A stretch of 14,224 nt of DNA, from contig JBBRQD010000134.1 of NCBI GenBank assembly GCA_038227045.1, positions 1-14,224 on the forward strand, written 5' to 3'. Within the stretch, counting starts at the first letter, position 1. Each line of letters opens with the position of its first letter. A program made the translations under genes and the position numbers. Of the stretch, positions 1-6,747 are shown piece by piece. The DNA comes from JANXLS01 sp038227045 (GTDB lineage Bacteria; Planctomycetota; SZUA-567; H5-PLA8). The notes under the pieces were generated by a model that saw only the letters and a list, made by a program, of their open reading frames with translations, did not search any database and was not told the DNA's origin.

Positions 1-48
1 ATCATTCTCGCTTCCGGCGGGCGGCGTTGAACTTCGTTGGTATCGCAC

Positions 49-69
49 GGCGTATCTTCCCAATACGCC
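49..69 (-). other. Small hairpin downstream of the nitrate ABC operon
   Basis: A perfect 7-base inverted repeat (GGCGTAT / ATACGCC) surrounds a 7-base loop, about 100 bases beyond the stop codon of the ATPase gene. There is no T-tract on either side, so it is not a standard intrinsic terminator. It could be a weak 3'-end structure of the nrt-like transcript or chance. Nothing else in 1-165 is supported as a feature. Confidence 0.25.
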
Positions 70-165
70 TTTGCTCGACCGCCTCGTTCAACTTGCCCGG
101 CGCGGCGCGATAATGACGCTTTAGAAACGCGCGGGTCAATAAGAGCTGTTCGCCGTTTCCGCGGT

Positions 166-984
166 TCAACTCGCTTTGGCCAGGTTTCTGTGGTCGCTGC
201 GGTTGGCCAGGTAGTGGAGGAGGTGTTTGCGGATGCGGTCGTATTCGGTGTCGTCGAGCATGGCTTCGCGGCAGCGGGGGCGGGCGAGCGTGACGTTGAC
301 GACTTCTCCGATGTGGGCGTCGGGGCCGTTGCTCATCAGGATGATTCGGTCGGAGAGGTAGATTGCTTCGTCGACGTCGTGCGTGATCATGACGACTGTC
401 TTGCGCTCGGCTTCCCAGAGATTCATCAGGTCGTCCTGCATGACTCCGCGCGTCAGGGCGTCGAGCGCTCCGAAGGGTTCGTCCAGCAAGAGCACTTTCG
501 GTTCAATCGCGAAGGCCCTCGCGATCCCCACGCGCTGCTTCATGCCTCCGGAGATTTCGGAGGGCTTTTTGTGCAGATGTTTGCTCAGGCCGACTTTGTC
601 GAGCTGCGCTTTGGCGCGTTTCGTTACTTCCGCACGGGGCAGGTCCGGGAAAACTGTCGTGATGGCCATTTCAATGTTCTGCAGCACCGAGAGCCAAGGC
701 AGGAGCGAGTGGTTTTGAAAGACGATGCCGCGATCCGGGCCGGGTTCGACGACTTTTTTTCCGTCGACGTATACCCCGCCCTGCGTGGGCTGGTCGAGCC
801 CCGCGAGGATGTTCATCAGCGTGCTCTTGCCGCAGCCCGAATGACCGATGATCGAAATGAATTCGCCTTCCTCAATGGCCATCGACACGTCGCGCAATGC
901 TTCGTAATCGGGCCGGCCGGAACCGCCGAAAAATACTTTACTGACGGACGCGATCTTTAAGTAGCATTCTTTGACGGGGGGCAT
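166..984 (-). CDS. nrtD: Nitrate-type ABC transporter ATP-binding protein (NrtD/SsuB-TauB family)
   Basis: This 272-residue protein is the cytoplasmic ATPase that drives import of a small oxyanion, most likely nitrate or nitrite judging by the binding protein in the same operon. All ABC motifs are present: Walker A GHSGCGKST (47-55), Q-loop Gln90, signature SGGMKQR (145-151), Walker B LLLDEP with Asp168/Glu169, and switch His202. It has a single ABC domain and lacks the C-terminal binding-protein-like domain of cyanobacterial NrtC, so it resembles NrtD. It is the last gene of the minus-strand operon and begins 35 bases after the permease stop. No clear Shine-Dalgarno site precedes the ATG at 984, so translation may depend on coupling or the start may be slightly off. 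Sulfonate, taurine or bicarbonate transport is a less likely alternative. The family call is firm and the substrate is inferred. Confidence 0.9.
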   Translation of the reverse strand: MPPVKECYLKIASVSKVFFGGSGRPDYEALRDVSMAIEEGEFISIIGHSGCGKSTLMNILAGLDQPTQGGVYVDGKKVVEPGPDRGIVFQNHSLLPWLSVLQNIEMAITTVFPDLPRAEVTKRAKAQLDKVGLSKHLHKKPSEISGGMKQRVGIARAFAIEPKVLLLDEPFGALDALTRGVMQDDLMNLWEAERKTVVMITHDVDEAIYLSDRIILMSNGPDAHIGEVVNVTLARPRCREAMLDDTEYDRIRKHLLHYLANRSDHRNLAKAS

Positions 985-996
985 GGGGGAACTGAA

Positions 997-1020
997 GGTT
1001 TCAGGTTTCTGGTTTCAGGT
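997..1020. repeat. Tandem GGTTTCA heptamer repeat (3 units) between permease and ATPase genes
   Basis: Three consecutive heptamers, GGTTTCA, GGTTTCT and GGTTTCA, plus a partial GGT occupy 997-1020. On the coding (minus) strand they directly follow the permease stop codon and fill most of the gap before the ATPase gene. The same heptamer recurs at 5566-5584 just after the atpB stop. Confidence 0.6.
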
Positions 1021-1931
1021 CAATACTGAACGGCTTTTTCCAGTTTTACCATTCCGATGTTTAAGATCATTCCGATGGCTCCGATGCAAAACATGGCAAG
1101 AATTGAGCGGTCTACTGAGCCGGCGTTGTATTGGTCCCAGCAGAAGAAGCCGATTCCGTCCTGGCCGTTCAGCATTTCGGCGGCGACGATGACCATCCAT
1201 GCGATGCCCAGCGAAATGCGCAGGCCCGTGACGATGTGCGGCAGTGTCGCGGGCCAGTAGATTTTTTTGAAGACGCTCCATCGGCTCATTTTCAACATGC
1301 GCGAAACGTTGAGATAATCCTTGCTGATCTGGCCCGCGCCGAAGGCGGTGTTCAAAACCGTGGGCCAGAGCGAGCAGATAAAAATTACAAATGTGGCGGC
1401 CATCGTCGGCGCTTTCACTGTTTCGTTTTGCATCAGCGGCGCGGAGAACATCACCAGTGCGACCGGATACCAGGCCAGCGGCGAAATGGGCCGGCAGAGT
1501 TCGATGATCGGGCTGAGCGCCCGCTTGGCGAAGTCCGAAGTGCCGATCCAGAAACCCAGCGGAATCGCCGCGATCGCTCCGAGCACGAACCCCGCCATCA
1601 CGCGCAGCAGACTGTAAAGGACCAGGTAAGGCAAACCGACGCGGTTTTGATCGCCCCAGAAATTGGATTTGACGAATTCGTAGTTCTTCTTCATCGTCTC
1701 CATCGGGCCGGTCAGGTCTTTCGAAATCAAGCTAGCCAAGGACCATAAGCCGAAGACGAGCGCAATACCGCAGAGCAACGGGAACGCGTTTTTGACAATG
1801 GATCGTGCGATTCGCCGCGAGAGTGAGTTTTCGTTAATCGCCTCGATTGGGTCGAGATTGGGTTGCTTCTGCGATTCTTTTTTCGGGTTCGATTCGTCGA
1901 AGGCATCCAGTGCCGCCACTTCGCCAGTCAT
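1020..1931 (-). CDS. nrtB: Nitrate-type ABC transporter permease (NrtB-like)
   Basis: This is the inner-membrane channel subunit of the importer, of the binding-protein-dependent permease (BPD_transp_1) type. Counted from the ATG at 1937, hydrophobic spans lie near residues 52-71, 103-131, 153-169, 178-196, 236-255 and 280-297. The EAA-like coupling loop that docks on the ATPase is at about 211-240, ending in a WPATLPHIVTGLR stretch. The N-terminal 45 residues are polar and charged. Two in-frame ATGs lie two codons apart. An AAGGAGGA Shine-Dalgarno sequence is only one base from the first (1937) but about seven bases from the second (1931), so 1931 is chosen, giving 303 residues. It lies between the binding-protein gene, 236 bases upstream, and the ATPase gene. 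Substrate specificity is inferred from the NrtA-like neighbour. Confidence 0.88.
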   Translation of the reverse strand: MTGEVAALDAFDESNPKKESQKQPNLDPIEAINENSLSRRIARSIVKNAFPLLCGIALVFGLWSLASLISKDLTGPMETMKKNYEFVKSNFWGDQNRVGLPYLVLYSLLRVMAGFVLGAIAAIPLGFWIGTSDFAKRALSPIIELCRPISPLAWYPVALVMFSAPLMQNETVKAPTMAATFVIFICSLWPTVLNTAFGAGQISKDYLNVSRMLKMSRWSVFKKIYWPATLPHIVTGLRISLGIAWMVIVAAEMLNGQDGIGFFCWDQYNAGSVDRSILAMFCIGAIGMILNIGMVKLEKAVQY

Positions 1932-1987
1932 TGTCATTCCTCCTTCGCGGCGCTTTCGATGTTGAAAGCATCATTAAAAATTAAATC

Positions 1988-2083
1988 GGGCCGCGGACGG
2001 TCGCACCGACATAAAACGCTGTGCACGTGCGGCTCGTGCGTCCGATGCGAGTAGGACTGCGTTCCGGGCGCCGTCCGCGGCCC
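1988..2083. repeat. About 96-base element with 13-base perfect terminal inverted repeats
   Basis: GGGCCGCGGACGG (1988-2000) and its exact reverse complement (2071-2083) bracket about 70 bases that contain further short complementary pieces (TCGCA/TGCGA). A/T-rich flanks extend the symmetry imperfectly. The element lies about 50 bases upstream of the permease start in the nrtA-nrtB gap. It codes for nothing evident. It could be a small non-autonomous repeat or an mRNA structure affecting nrtB expression. Confidence 0.5.
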
Positions 2084-2093
2084 AATATTTTTG

Positions 2094-2163
2094 GTTCGGA
2101 GTTCAGCCTTCAGGCTGCTTGCTGCCAACGGGCAGTTTGCAGCCTGAAGGCTGAACTCCGAAC
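2094..2163. repeat. REP-like palindrome with 25-base arms after the binding-protein gene
   Basis: Perfect 25-base arms (2094-2118 and 2139-2163) flank a 20-base loop that contains a second stem, CTGCC/GGCAG. Each arm contains the inner palindrome CAGCCTTCAGGCTG. The arm core AGTTCnGCCTTCAGGCnG matches the palindrome at 6748-6797, so the two belong to one dispersed family. It starts 4 bases after the nrtA stop on the coding strand and would form a very stable hairpin in the operon mRNA. Confidence 0.85.
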
Positions 2164-2167
2164 AATT

Positions 2168-3433
2168 TCATGCTTTGACTGCGAAGCCCATTGCGTAGGC
2201 TTCCGGATCCGCGGGGTCGAAGACGACTCCGTCGAAGAGCGTCTCCTTGCCTCGCGATTCCATTTGATCGGGCACCGCGATTCCGGCCATTTTGCAGCCC
2301 GCCGCGTAGAGATCCTGGCGCATCATTTTCTTCGCCTCCGCCATGTAATTCGGCTTGTCGGCGAGCATGCCCCAGCGGCGATGCTGGCTCATGAACCAGG
2401 TCGCGTGGCTCAGGTATGGCACCGACGCGTCGCGCTCGAAGAAGCGCATGTAGTCGGGGTCGTCCACGGCTGAACCGCCGGGCGCGTGGATGTATTTTCC
2501 GAGCATGCGGCCGAGAATGGTCTCGGGCTGGCAATTGATGTATTCGTTCTTGCCGACAATCTGTGCGGCTTCGGCGCGGTTGTTCAAATCGTCGAGCCAG
2601 CGCGAGGCTTCCATGGTGGCGGCGACGAGCGCCGTGCAGGTGTTTGGATTCGCAGTGGCGAACTCATCGGTGACGCCGAAGACTTTTTCGGGATGATTCT
2701 TCCAGATTCCCTGCGTCGTGATGCCGGTGCCGCCGATTCCTTCGCTCACAGCCCGTGCGTTCCACGGTTCGCCGACGCAGAAACCGTCCATATTTCCGGT
2801 CTTCATGTTGGCGACCATCTGCGGCGGCGGAATGGTGATCAGCTTGACGTCTTTGTCGGGGTTCACGCCGCCGCTGGCCAGCCAGTAGCGCATCCACATG
2901 GCGTGCGTGCCGGGCGGAAAGGTCATCGCGAACGTCAGCTTCATGCCTTTTTCGACGATCGATTTTTTGATGTCGGCGGGCGTTTTGATGCCAGCGTCGA
3001 GCAGCGCTTTCTTGAGCGTAATCGACTGGCCGTTGACGTTGAGACATTGGAGCGCGCACATGGGAACTTTTTTGGTCGGCGAGCCGACGTCTCCGACGCC
3101 CAGCGTCGAGCCGACGACCATGCCCAGCAGAATATGCGAGCCGTCGATGTCCCCTTTGTGAATGGCGTCGCGCGTTGCGCCCCAACTGGCCATTTTCTTG
3201 ATGCGCACGTTCAGGCCGTACTTTTTGTAGAATCCTTTTTCGGACGCAATGATTAACGGAGAACAATCGGTCAGAGGAATAAAGCCGAGCGTCAGATCGG
3301 TTTTTTCAGGCTTGCCTTCGGCGAACGTCCTGCGCTGAGCCAACACGCCCGCCGCCAGCGCGCCACCGGCCAAACCGGCGAGTTTCAACGCCTCGCGCCG
3401 GCTCATGGTTTTCGAAATCTTGTTGTCTCGCAT
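2168..3433 (-). CDS. nrtA: Nitrate/nitrite ABC transporter substrate-binding protein (NrtA-like), Tat-exported
   Basis: This is the extracytoplasmic receptor that captures the oxyanion and hands it to the permease. The sequence matches the NrtA/CmpA type: LTLGFIPLTDCSPLIIASEK (47-66), then a segment with LNVNGQSITL (131-140), FAMTFPPGTHAMWMRYWLA (168-186) and NMDGFCVGEPWNARA (214-228). A twin-arginine signal is visible: SRREALKLAG at 11-20, followed by a small-residue hydrophobic stretch to about 32. The frame is open to an ATG at 3523, but that start lies almost on the predicted sigma-54 transcription start. The ATG at 3433 puts the RR motif near the N terminus, so it is preferred, giving 421 residues. 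It is the first gene of the operon. CmpA-like bicarbonate or taurine binding are alternatives, though the FCVGEPWN and LTDCSPL motifs favour nitrate. Confidence 0.88.
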   Translation of the reverse strand: MRDNKISKTMSRREALKLAGLAGGALAAGVLAQRRTFAEGKPEKTDLTLGFIPLTDCSPLIIASEKGFYKKYGLNVRIKKMASWGATRDAIHKGDIDGSHILLGMVVGSTLGVGDVGSPTKKVPMCALQCLNVNGQSITLKKALLDAGIKTPADIKKSIVEKGMKLTFAMTFPPGTHAMWMRYWLASGGVNPDKDVKLITIPPPQMVANMKTGNMDGFCVGEPWNARAVSEGIGGTGITTQGIWKNHPEKVFGVTDEFATANPNTCTALVAATMEASRWLDDLNNRAEAAQIVGKNEYINCQPETILGRMLGKYIHAPGGSAVDDPDYMRFFERDASVPYLSHATWFMSQHRRWGMLADKPNYMAEAKKMMRQDLYAAGCKMAGIAVPDQMESRGKETLFDGVVFDPADPEAYAMGFAVKA

Positions 3434-3535
3434 CGGGATCTGTTGCTCCGCATGGAATGAGAATTTTACAGCCACGACACCCGCCTCTTTTCCGCAAAAG
3501 CGATGGATGCCGATTGAGTTCAAGAATTTTTAGAA

Positions 3536-3552
3536 CGCAATGGCCGTGCCAG
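3536..3552 (-). promoter_or_regulatory. Sigma-54 (-24/-12) promoter of the nitrate transport operon
   Basis: On the minus strand the sequence reads CTGGCACGGCCATTGCG. This matches the sigma-54 consensus TGGCACG-N4-TTGC at every core position, with the invariant GG and GC correctly spaced. Transcription would start near 3525, leaving about 90 bases of leader before the chosen nrtA ATG at 3433. Sigma-54 control through an NtrC-type activator is common for nitrogen assimilation genes, which fits the operon. I could not identify convincing activator sites upstream. Confidence 0.75.
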
Positions 3553-4036
3553 AACAAATGCAGAGGGGAGCGGGATTGTTCGCCGTCAATTGGCACGGGA
3601 ATGTTCAAGAATGTCGCGCATTGTGAACGAAATCCAACACGCCGGGGCGAGTGGCTGGCGAAGTGAAACGGTCGAGCAAGTCGAACGAAAAGTGCCGCGG
3701 GTTAAGAACGTGCACAAGAAGTGGACGCGGCCTCAAACCGGCGCTTTTTGTACATGCTCTAAGATCACGTGACGGCGGCACAAATTCTCTTGACTCCTTG
3801 CGCTTTGCGATTACACCTAGCCGCGGTTTTCATGAAATTGAGTTTGGGCTGGCTCGTTTACGGTTGAAATCGAGCGGCGCTCGCGTGTGTGAATTGGGCA
3901 GATTTTCTGCTGTAAAATTCGCATGGTCGGGCGACTTGGGCCATCGGCTTGCAATACACGCATTGATACCTCGTTTGCTGTTCTGTTTCGATACGGAACG
4001 CGTGTTGAATTGGAGCGAAAAGAGACTGGAGGGCGC
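3553..4036. other. Divergent intergenic region upstream of the ATP synthase operon
   Basis: About 480 bases without a credible gene separate the sigma-54 promoter from atpZ. It should contain the atp operon promoter. The candidates are weak: a TAAAAT -10-like hexamer at 3913-3918 with only a poor -35 (GTGAAT, 18-base spacing), and TTGACT at 3790-3795 with TACACC 16 bases further on. A perfect 8-base palindrome, TCACGTGA, lies at 3765-3772. Open frames in this stretch run antisense to or out of frame with atpZ and show no family resemblance. Confidence 0.4.
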
Positions 4037-4294
4037 ATGGCTGGAGATTCGCCGCGTCCTCCGGAGACGGATTCAAAGGGGAAGCCGAAAACAAGTTCCG
4101 AGGATAGCGATACCGGCAAACAATTTCGCATGCTTGGTCTGGGTTTGCAATTGGCCGTAACCGTCGGAATTTTCACTGCCGCGGGTTGGTGGGCTGACGA
4201 GCATTGGGGCTGGGCGCCTTGGGGCAAACAAGGATTGGGCTTGCTGGGCATCGTGGTGGGTTTGTATTTTTTTGTGAAAGTAGCCACGAAGTGA
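4037..4294 (+). CDS. atpZ: AtpZ-like small membrane protein of the ATP synthase operon
   Basis: This 85-residue protein has a polar, Pro/Ser/Lys-rich N-terminal 30 residues and two hydrophobic spans (about 32-49 and 64-82). The segment GIFTAAGWWAD carries the Gly/Asp pattern of the AtpZ (F0F1-ATPase accessory subunit) family. Known AtpZ proteins are small membrane proteins encoded at the head of atp operons, linked to Mg2+/Ca2+ transport and assembly with AtpI. The frame is open back to 3923, but the ATG at 4037 has GGAGG four bases upstream and gives the usual family length, so it is preferred. Its TGA stop (4292-4294) overlaps the GTG start of the next gene, a sign of translational coupling. 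The assignment rests on size, topology and position rather than on a strong motif. Confidence 0.7.
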   Translation: MAGDSPRPPETDSKGKPKTSSEDSDTGKQFRMLGLGLQLAVTVGIFTAAGWWADEHWGWAPWGKQGLGLLGIVVGLYFFVKVATK

Positions 4295-4695
4295 ACGGTT
4301 TTTTGCGCGCGACGGCTTTGGGTTCGTTGCTTCTGGTCGTTCTGGCTGCGTTGACGATCGAGGCGATTTGCTGGGGGAAAGGTGCCGATTGGCGCGAGCC
4401 GTTGTATTGGGGCGTCGCGGCGGGTTTCGCGATCAATCTGCTGAGTTATCCTTTCGTTCTCAAACTGGCGGTGTTGAGTCCCGAAGATGTGAAATCGGGG
4501 GCGTGCTGGAATTGGTGGTTGGGCGGCGTGCTGGTGCGGATGATCGCCATCGGATTGCTCGTGGCAGCGGTTCGCGGGCGGTTTTCAGGGCATGAAAGTG
4601 ATGTGAAGCTCGCGGCGATTGCGATGTACATGGCGGGGATGTTTGCGGAATTGGCCTGGCTTGCCAGGCGCATCAATGCAATGGATAAAAGATAA
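4291..4695 (+). CDS. atpI: AtpI-like ATP synthase accessory membrane protein
   Basis: The GTG at 4291 overlaps the atpZ stop (GTGA) and starts a 134-residue, very hydrophobic protein. Four membrane spans are visible: about 5-20, 33-53, 68-90 and 107-124. It contains loop motifs such as LLSYPFVLKLAVLSPEDV and a basic C terminus. The topology and place between atpZ and atpB are those of AtpI (UncI), a non-essential factor associated with c-ring assembly and Mg2+ uptake. The frame is open to an ATG at 4204 inside atpZ, but that start would add a polar N-terminal stretch without similarity to the family. Only two bases separate its stop from atpB. AtpI sequences diverge widely, so the call is mostly contextual. 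Confidence 0.65.
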   Translation: MNGFLRATALGSLLLVVLAALTIEAICWGKGADWREPLYWGVAAGFAINLLSYPFVLKLAVLSPEDVKSGACWNWWLGGVLVRMIAIGLLVAAVRGRFSGHESDVKLAAIAMYMAGMFAELAWLARRINAMDKR

Positions 4696-4697
4696 GC

Positions 4698-5561
4698 ATG
4701 GCGGACGAAGCAGAAAATACACACGGTGGCGGCCACCACGATCCGATGGAGCACATCAAAGATTCGCCAATCTTTGGCATTGATGCGACCACGGGCAGCG
4801 TGTTTTTCAAACCGAATGATAACCCGAGCTACAAAGCGTCGGTTGTCCATCTCGGACCGCTGCCGTTGAAGATGGAATTTTCCAAGCACATGGCGAGTTT
4901 CACGTTTGCGGCGCTGCTGATATTCGTCGTCAGCCTGATTGTCAGCCGCCGGGTGCTGGCGCATCTTAAAGCAGGGCGCGCGCCGCAAGGTCCGCTGGCC
5001 AATCTGGTGGAAGCCATGATCGTATTCGTGCGCGACGAAATGGTTGAGCCCATGGGCGGACATCATCTCGGACATTACACTCCTTTGTTTATCCTCTATT
5101 TTGTTTTGATCGCGACGTGTAATTATCTCGGCATGGTTCCGGATGCGTTTGGTTTGTGGGGCACGGCGACGGGAAATTACAGCATTACGCTGGGACTGGC
5201 GTTGACTGTTTATGCACTGATCTGGATTCTGGGCATTGCCAATCAAGGGCCGGTGAATTTCATCGTTCATCTGGTTCCGCCGGGAACACCATGGTGGTTG
5301 TGTATCCCAATGCTGATTTTGGAATTGCTCGGGCCGATCATCAAATGTTTCGTGTTGAGCGTGCGCTTGTTTGCGAACATGATTGCCGGACATTTGATCG
5401 TTGGGCAGATGCTGGCGCTGGGCGGCGTGCTGATGCTGGTTGGCGTGCCACTGGCTTTGGGCGTGTCGCTGATGGAATTACTAGTGGGCGTGCTACAAGC
5501 TTATGTGTTTACGCTGCTGGCGTGCAGTTTCATTGGCAGCGCGGTTCACCCGGAACATTAA
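4698..5561 (+). CDS. atpB: F1Fo ATP synthase subunit a
   Basis: Subunit a (287 residues) forms the two proton half-channels next to the c-ring. The essential arginine is Arg223 in SVRLFANMIAGHL, equivalent to E. coli Arg210, with Asn227 four residues later. LQAYVFTLL (266-274) holds Gln267, equivalent to E. coli Gln252. The position equivalent to E. coli Glu219 is His232, and a glutamate (Glu260) sits in the last helix, the common Glu/His swap seen in many bacteria and in mitochondria. A His-rich N terminus (GGGHH) and a 60-residue extramembrane segment precede the first membrane span (about 67-84). The Shine-Dalgarno site is weak. It starts two bases after atpI and is followed by a 206-base gap before atpE. 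Confidence 0.96.
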   Translation: MADEAENTHGGGHHDPMEHIKDSPIFGIDATTGSVFFKPNDNPSYKASVVHLGPLPLKMEFSKHMASFTFAALLIFVVSLIVSRRVLAHLKAGRAPQGPLANLVEAMIVFVRDEMVEPMGGHHLGHYTPLFILYFVLIATCNYLGMVPDAFGLWGTATGNYSITLGLALTVYALIWILGIANQGPVNFIVHLVPPGTPWWLCIPMLILELLGPIIKCFVLSVRLFANMIAGHLIVGQMLALGGVLMLVGVPLALGVSLMELLVGVLQAYVFTLLACSFIGSAVHPEH

Positions 5562-5565
5562 CGAT

Positions 5566-5584
5566 AGTTTCAGGTTTCAGGTTT
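5566..5584. repeat. Tandem GGTTTCA heptamer repeat after atpB
   Basis: AGTTTCA, GGTTTCA and a degenerate GGTTTTT lie in tandem 4 bases after the atpB stop. They are the same heptamer family as the three units at 997-1020. Confidence 0.55.
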
Positions 5585-5689
5585 TTGGGCTGGTGCGGTC
5601 CTTTTTTGGATTTGCGCCTCACCACTTAAGTCGCCGGCGAAAGTCATGCCGATGCTGTGGTCAAGATGGCCTGGAGTGGCGGATGTTTG

Positions 5690-5718
5690 TTGCCGTGAGC
5701 CACGCGGTGGGAAAGAAT
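5690..5718 (+). promoter_or_regulatory. Candidate sigma-70-type promoter for atpE
   Basis: TTGCCG (5690-5695, four of six consensus bases) and AAGAAT (5713-5718, four of six) are separated by exactly 17 bases. They lie in the 206-base gap between atpB and atpE. Transcription would start near 5725, about 43 bases before the atpE ATG. An extra promoter would help make the c subunit in multiple copies. The match is moderate and could be chance. Confidence 0.35.
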
Positions 5719-5767
5719 CTTGTGCGGGTTTGCGCCCGTCAACAGGTTTACTAAAAGGAGTTTCGCA

Positions 5768-6031
5768 ATGGGAATCATGGGTATTGGCTTGGGCTTGGGA
5801 ATTCTGGTGTTCGGCGCGGCGTTTGGCATCGGCAAGTTGGGTGCGGCGGCGACGGAATCCATGGCACGCCAGCCGGAAGTCGCGGGAAAGATCAGCACGG
5901 CAGCGATCATTTTGGCTGCGCTCATTGAAGGATTCACGTTCTTCGGGATCATTACGGCCGGGCAAGCTGCTGACAAAGTCGTGCTCGAAAAGCCGACGGT
6001 GCCCGCTGCCGCGACCGCGCCGGCTCACTAA
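5768..6031 (+). CDS. atpE: F1Fo ATP synthase subunit c
   Basis: The 87-residue c subunit forms the rotor ring. Two membrane helices (about 3-26 and 42-66) are joined by the polar loop ARQPE (33-37), and the ion-binding carboxylate is Glu54 in ALIEGFTFFGI. The helix-1 packing motif, aligned through the loop, reads GxAxGxG (16-22). The residues that mark Na+-binding rings are absent: Ile21 replaces the helix-1 Gln, and Gly55 follows the Glu instead of Ser. Proton coupling is therefore expected. The C terminus carries a roughly 15-residue Ala/Pro-rich tail. The ATG at 5768 has a strong AAAAGGAG seven bases upstream and is preferred to the upstream ATG at 5720. A stable hairpin follows the gene. 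Confidence 0.95.
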   Translation: MGIMGIGLGLGILVFGAAFGIGKLGAAATESMARQPEVAGKISTAAIILAALIEGFTFFGIITAGQAADKVVLEKPTVPAAATAPAH

Positions 6032-6038
6032 GCAATTT

Positions 6039-6071
6039 TACGAAGCGCGGGCAAGACGTCCGCGCTTCGTA
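6039..6071 (+). terminator. Terminator-like hairpin after atpE
   Basis: A perfect 12-base stem (6039-6050 with 6060-6071, TACGAAGCGCGG paired to its complement) surrounds a 9-base loop, followed by the T-rich ATTTAATATTTAG. It starts 7 bases after the atpE stop. Because the b subunit and F1 genes lie downstream, it is more likely a partial terminator or an mRNA-stabilising structure than a full stop. Confidence 0.7.
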
Positions 6072-6092
6072 TTTAATATTTAGTTCTCAAAC

Positions 6093-6123
6093 TCTTTCGC
6101 GCATGGGTGTTATGCGTGAAAGA
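6093..6123 (+). other. Second intercistronic hairpin between atpE and atpF
   Basis: TCTTTCGCGCAT (6093-6104) pairs with ATGCGTGAAAGA (6112-6123) through 12 pairs including one G-U, around a 7-base loop. It lies about 20 bases after the terminator-like hairpin. No T-tract follows, so a role in RNA stability or processing is more plausible than termination. Confidence 0.45.
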
Positions 6124-6210
6124 CCGAAATCAATGCGCCTGGTGCATATTTTGTAACGAGATTTTGACGCGATCGCCGGGCTGCCGGCGGGATAGATAGG
6201 ACGATTTAAA

Positions 6211-6744
6211 ATGCTCGAGTTACCAACGACAATCGGCGGCGTTCTACCGGATTTCATGACGCCCGAAGGCACTGTGTTGCTGTGGTCGATCGTGGTGTTT
6301 TTTGCGCTGCTGGCGGTGCTCTGGAAGTTCGCTTTCGGGCCGATCATGCATGCTCTTGAGGAGCGCGAGCACAGCATTCAGCACACGATCGACGAAGCCG
6401 CGAAGAAAATGAAGGAAGCCGAAGCGCGTGTCGCCGAGTACGAGCGGAAACTCAATGCGTCCAAAGACGAGGCGGCCAAGATCATTGCCGACGGCAAGCG
6501 CGATGTCGATGCGTTGACGGCTGACGAGAAGGCCAAAGCGAAACTTGAAATCGAAGCGGAAAAAGAACGCGCCAAGCGCGAGATTAATCTGGCGAAGGAC
6601 GCGGCCGTGGCTGAACTGCGCGAGCGCGTCGTGGCTCTGACCGGCGACATTGCGGCGAAGGTCATTAAGCGCGAGATCAACCACGACGACCATCGGGCGT
6701 TTATTGCGTCGGCGTTGAATGAAATTGATGCGAACAAGAATTAG
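6211..6744 (+). CDS. atpF: F1Fo ATP synthase subunit b
   Basis: The 177-residue b subunit is the peripheral stalk that ties Fo to F1. One membrane span near the N terminus (about 21-39) is followed by a long, highly charged Ala/Glu/Lys-rich coiled coil (about 49-150). A C-terminal segment (about 155-175) fits the part that contacts subunit delta. The ATG at 6211 has an AGGA nine bases upstream. A single b-type gene is present, with no b' duplicate. A 179-base gap containing two hairpins separates it from atpE, and a REP-like palindrome follows 3 bases after its stop. Length and architecture are normal. Confidence 0.93.
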   Translation: MLELPTTIGGVLPDFMTPEGTVLLWSIVVFFALLAVLWKFAFGPIMHALEEREHSIQHTIDEAAKKMKEAEARVAEYERKLNASKDEAAKIIADGKRDVDALTADEKAKAKLEIEAEKERAKREINLAKDAAVAELRERVVALTGDIAAKVIKREINHDDHRAFIASALNEIDANKN

Positions 6745-6747
6745 TTC

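Noticed and set aside
2..139. Minus-strand open frame beyond the ATPase gene, basic in composition
   Set aside because: It has only a TTG start, no ribosome binding site and no recognisable family. Its low-complexity basic sequence fits a chance open frame.
3590..3606. Second sigma-54-like sequence, TTGGCACGGGAATGTTC, on the plus strand
   Set aside because: The -24 half is good but the -12 half lacks TTGC (it reads TGTTC), so it probably would not function.
3765..3772. TCACGTGA palindrome upstream of the atp operon
   Set aside because: Eight bases alone, with no second copy or known regulator nearby, are not enough to call an operator.
5768..6031. Possible Na+-coupled c-ring
   Set aside because: Aligned through the ARQPE loop, the Na+-ligand Gln in helix 1 is Ile21 and the Ser after the carboxylate is Gly55, so proton coupling is expected.
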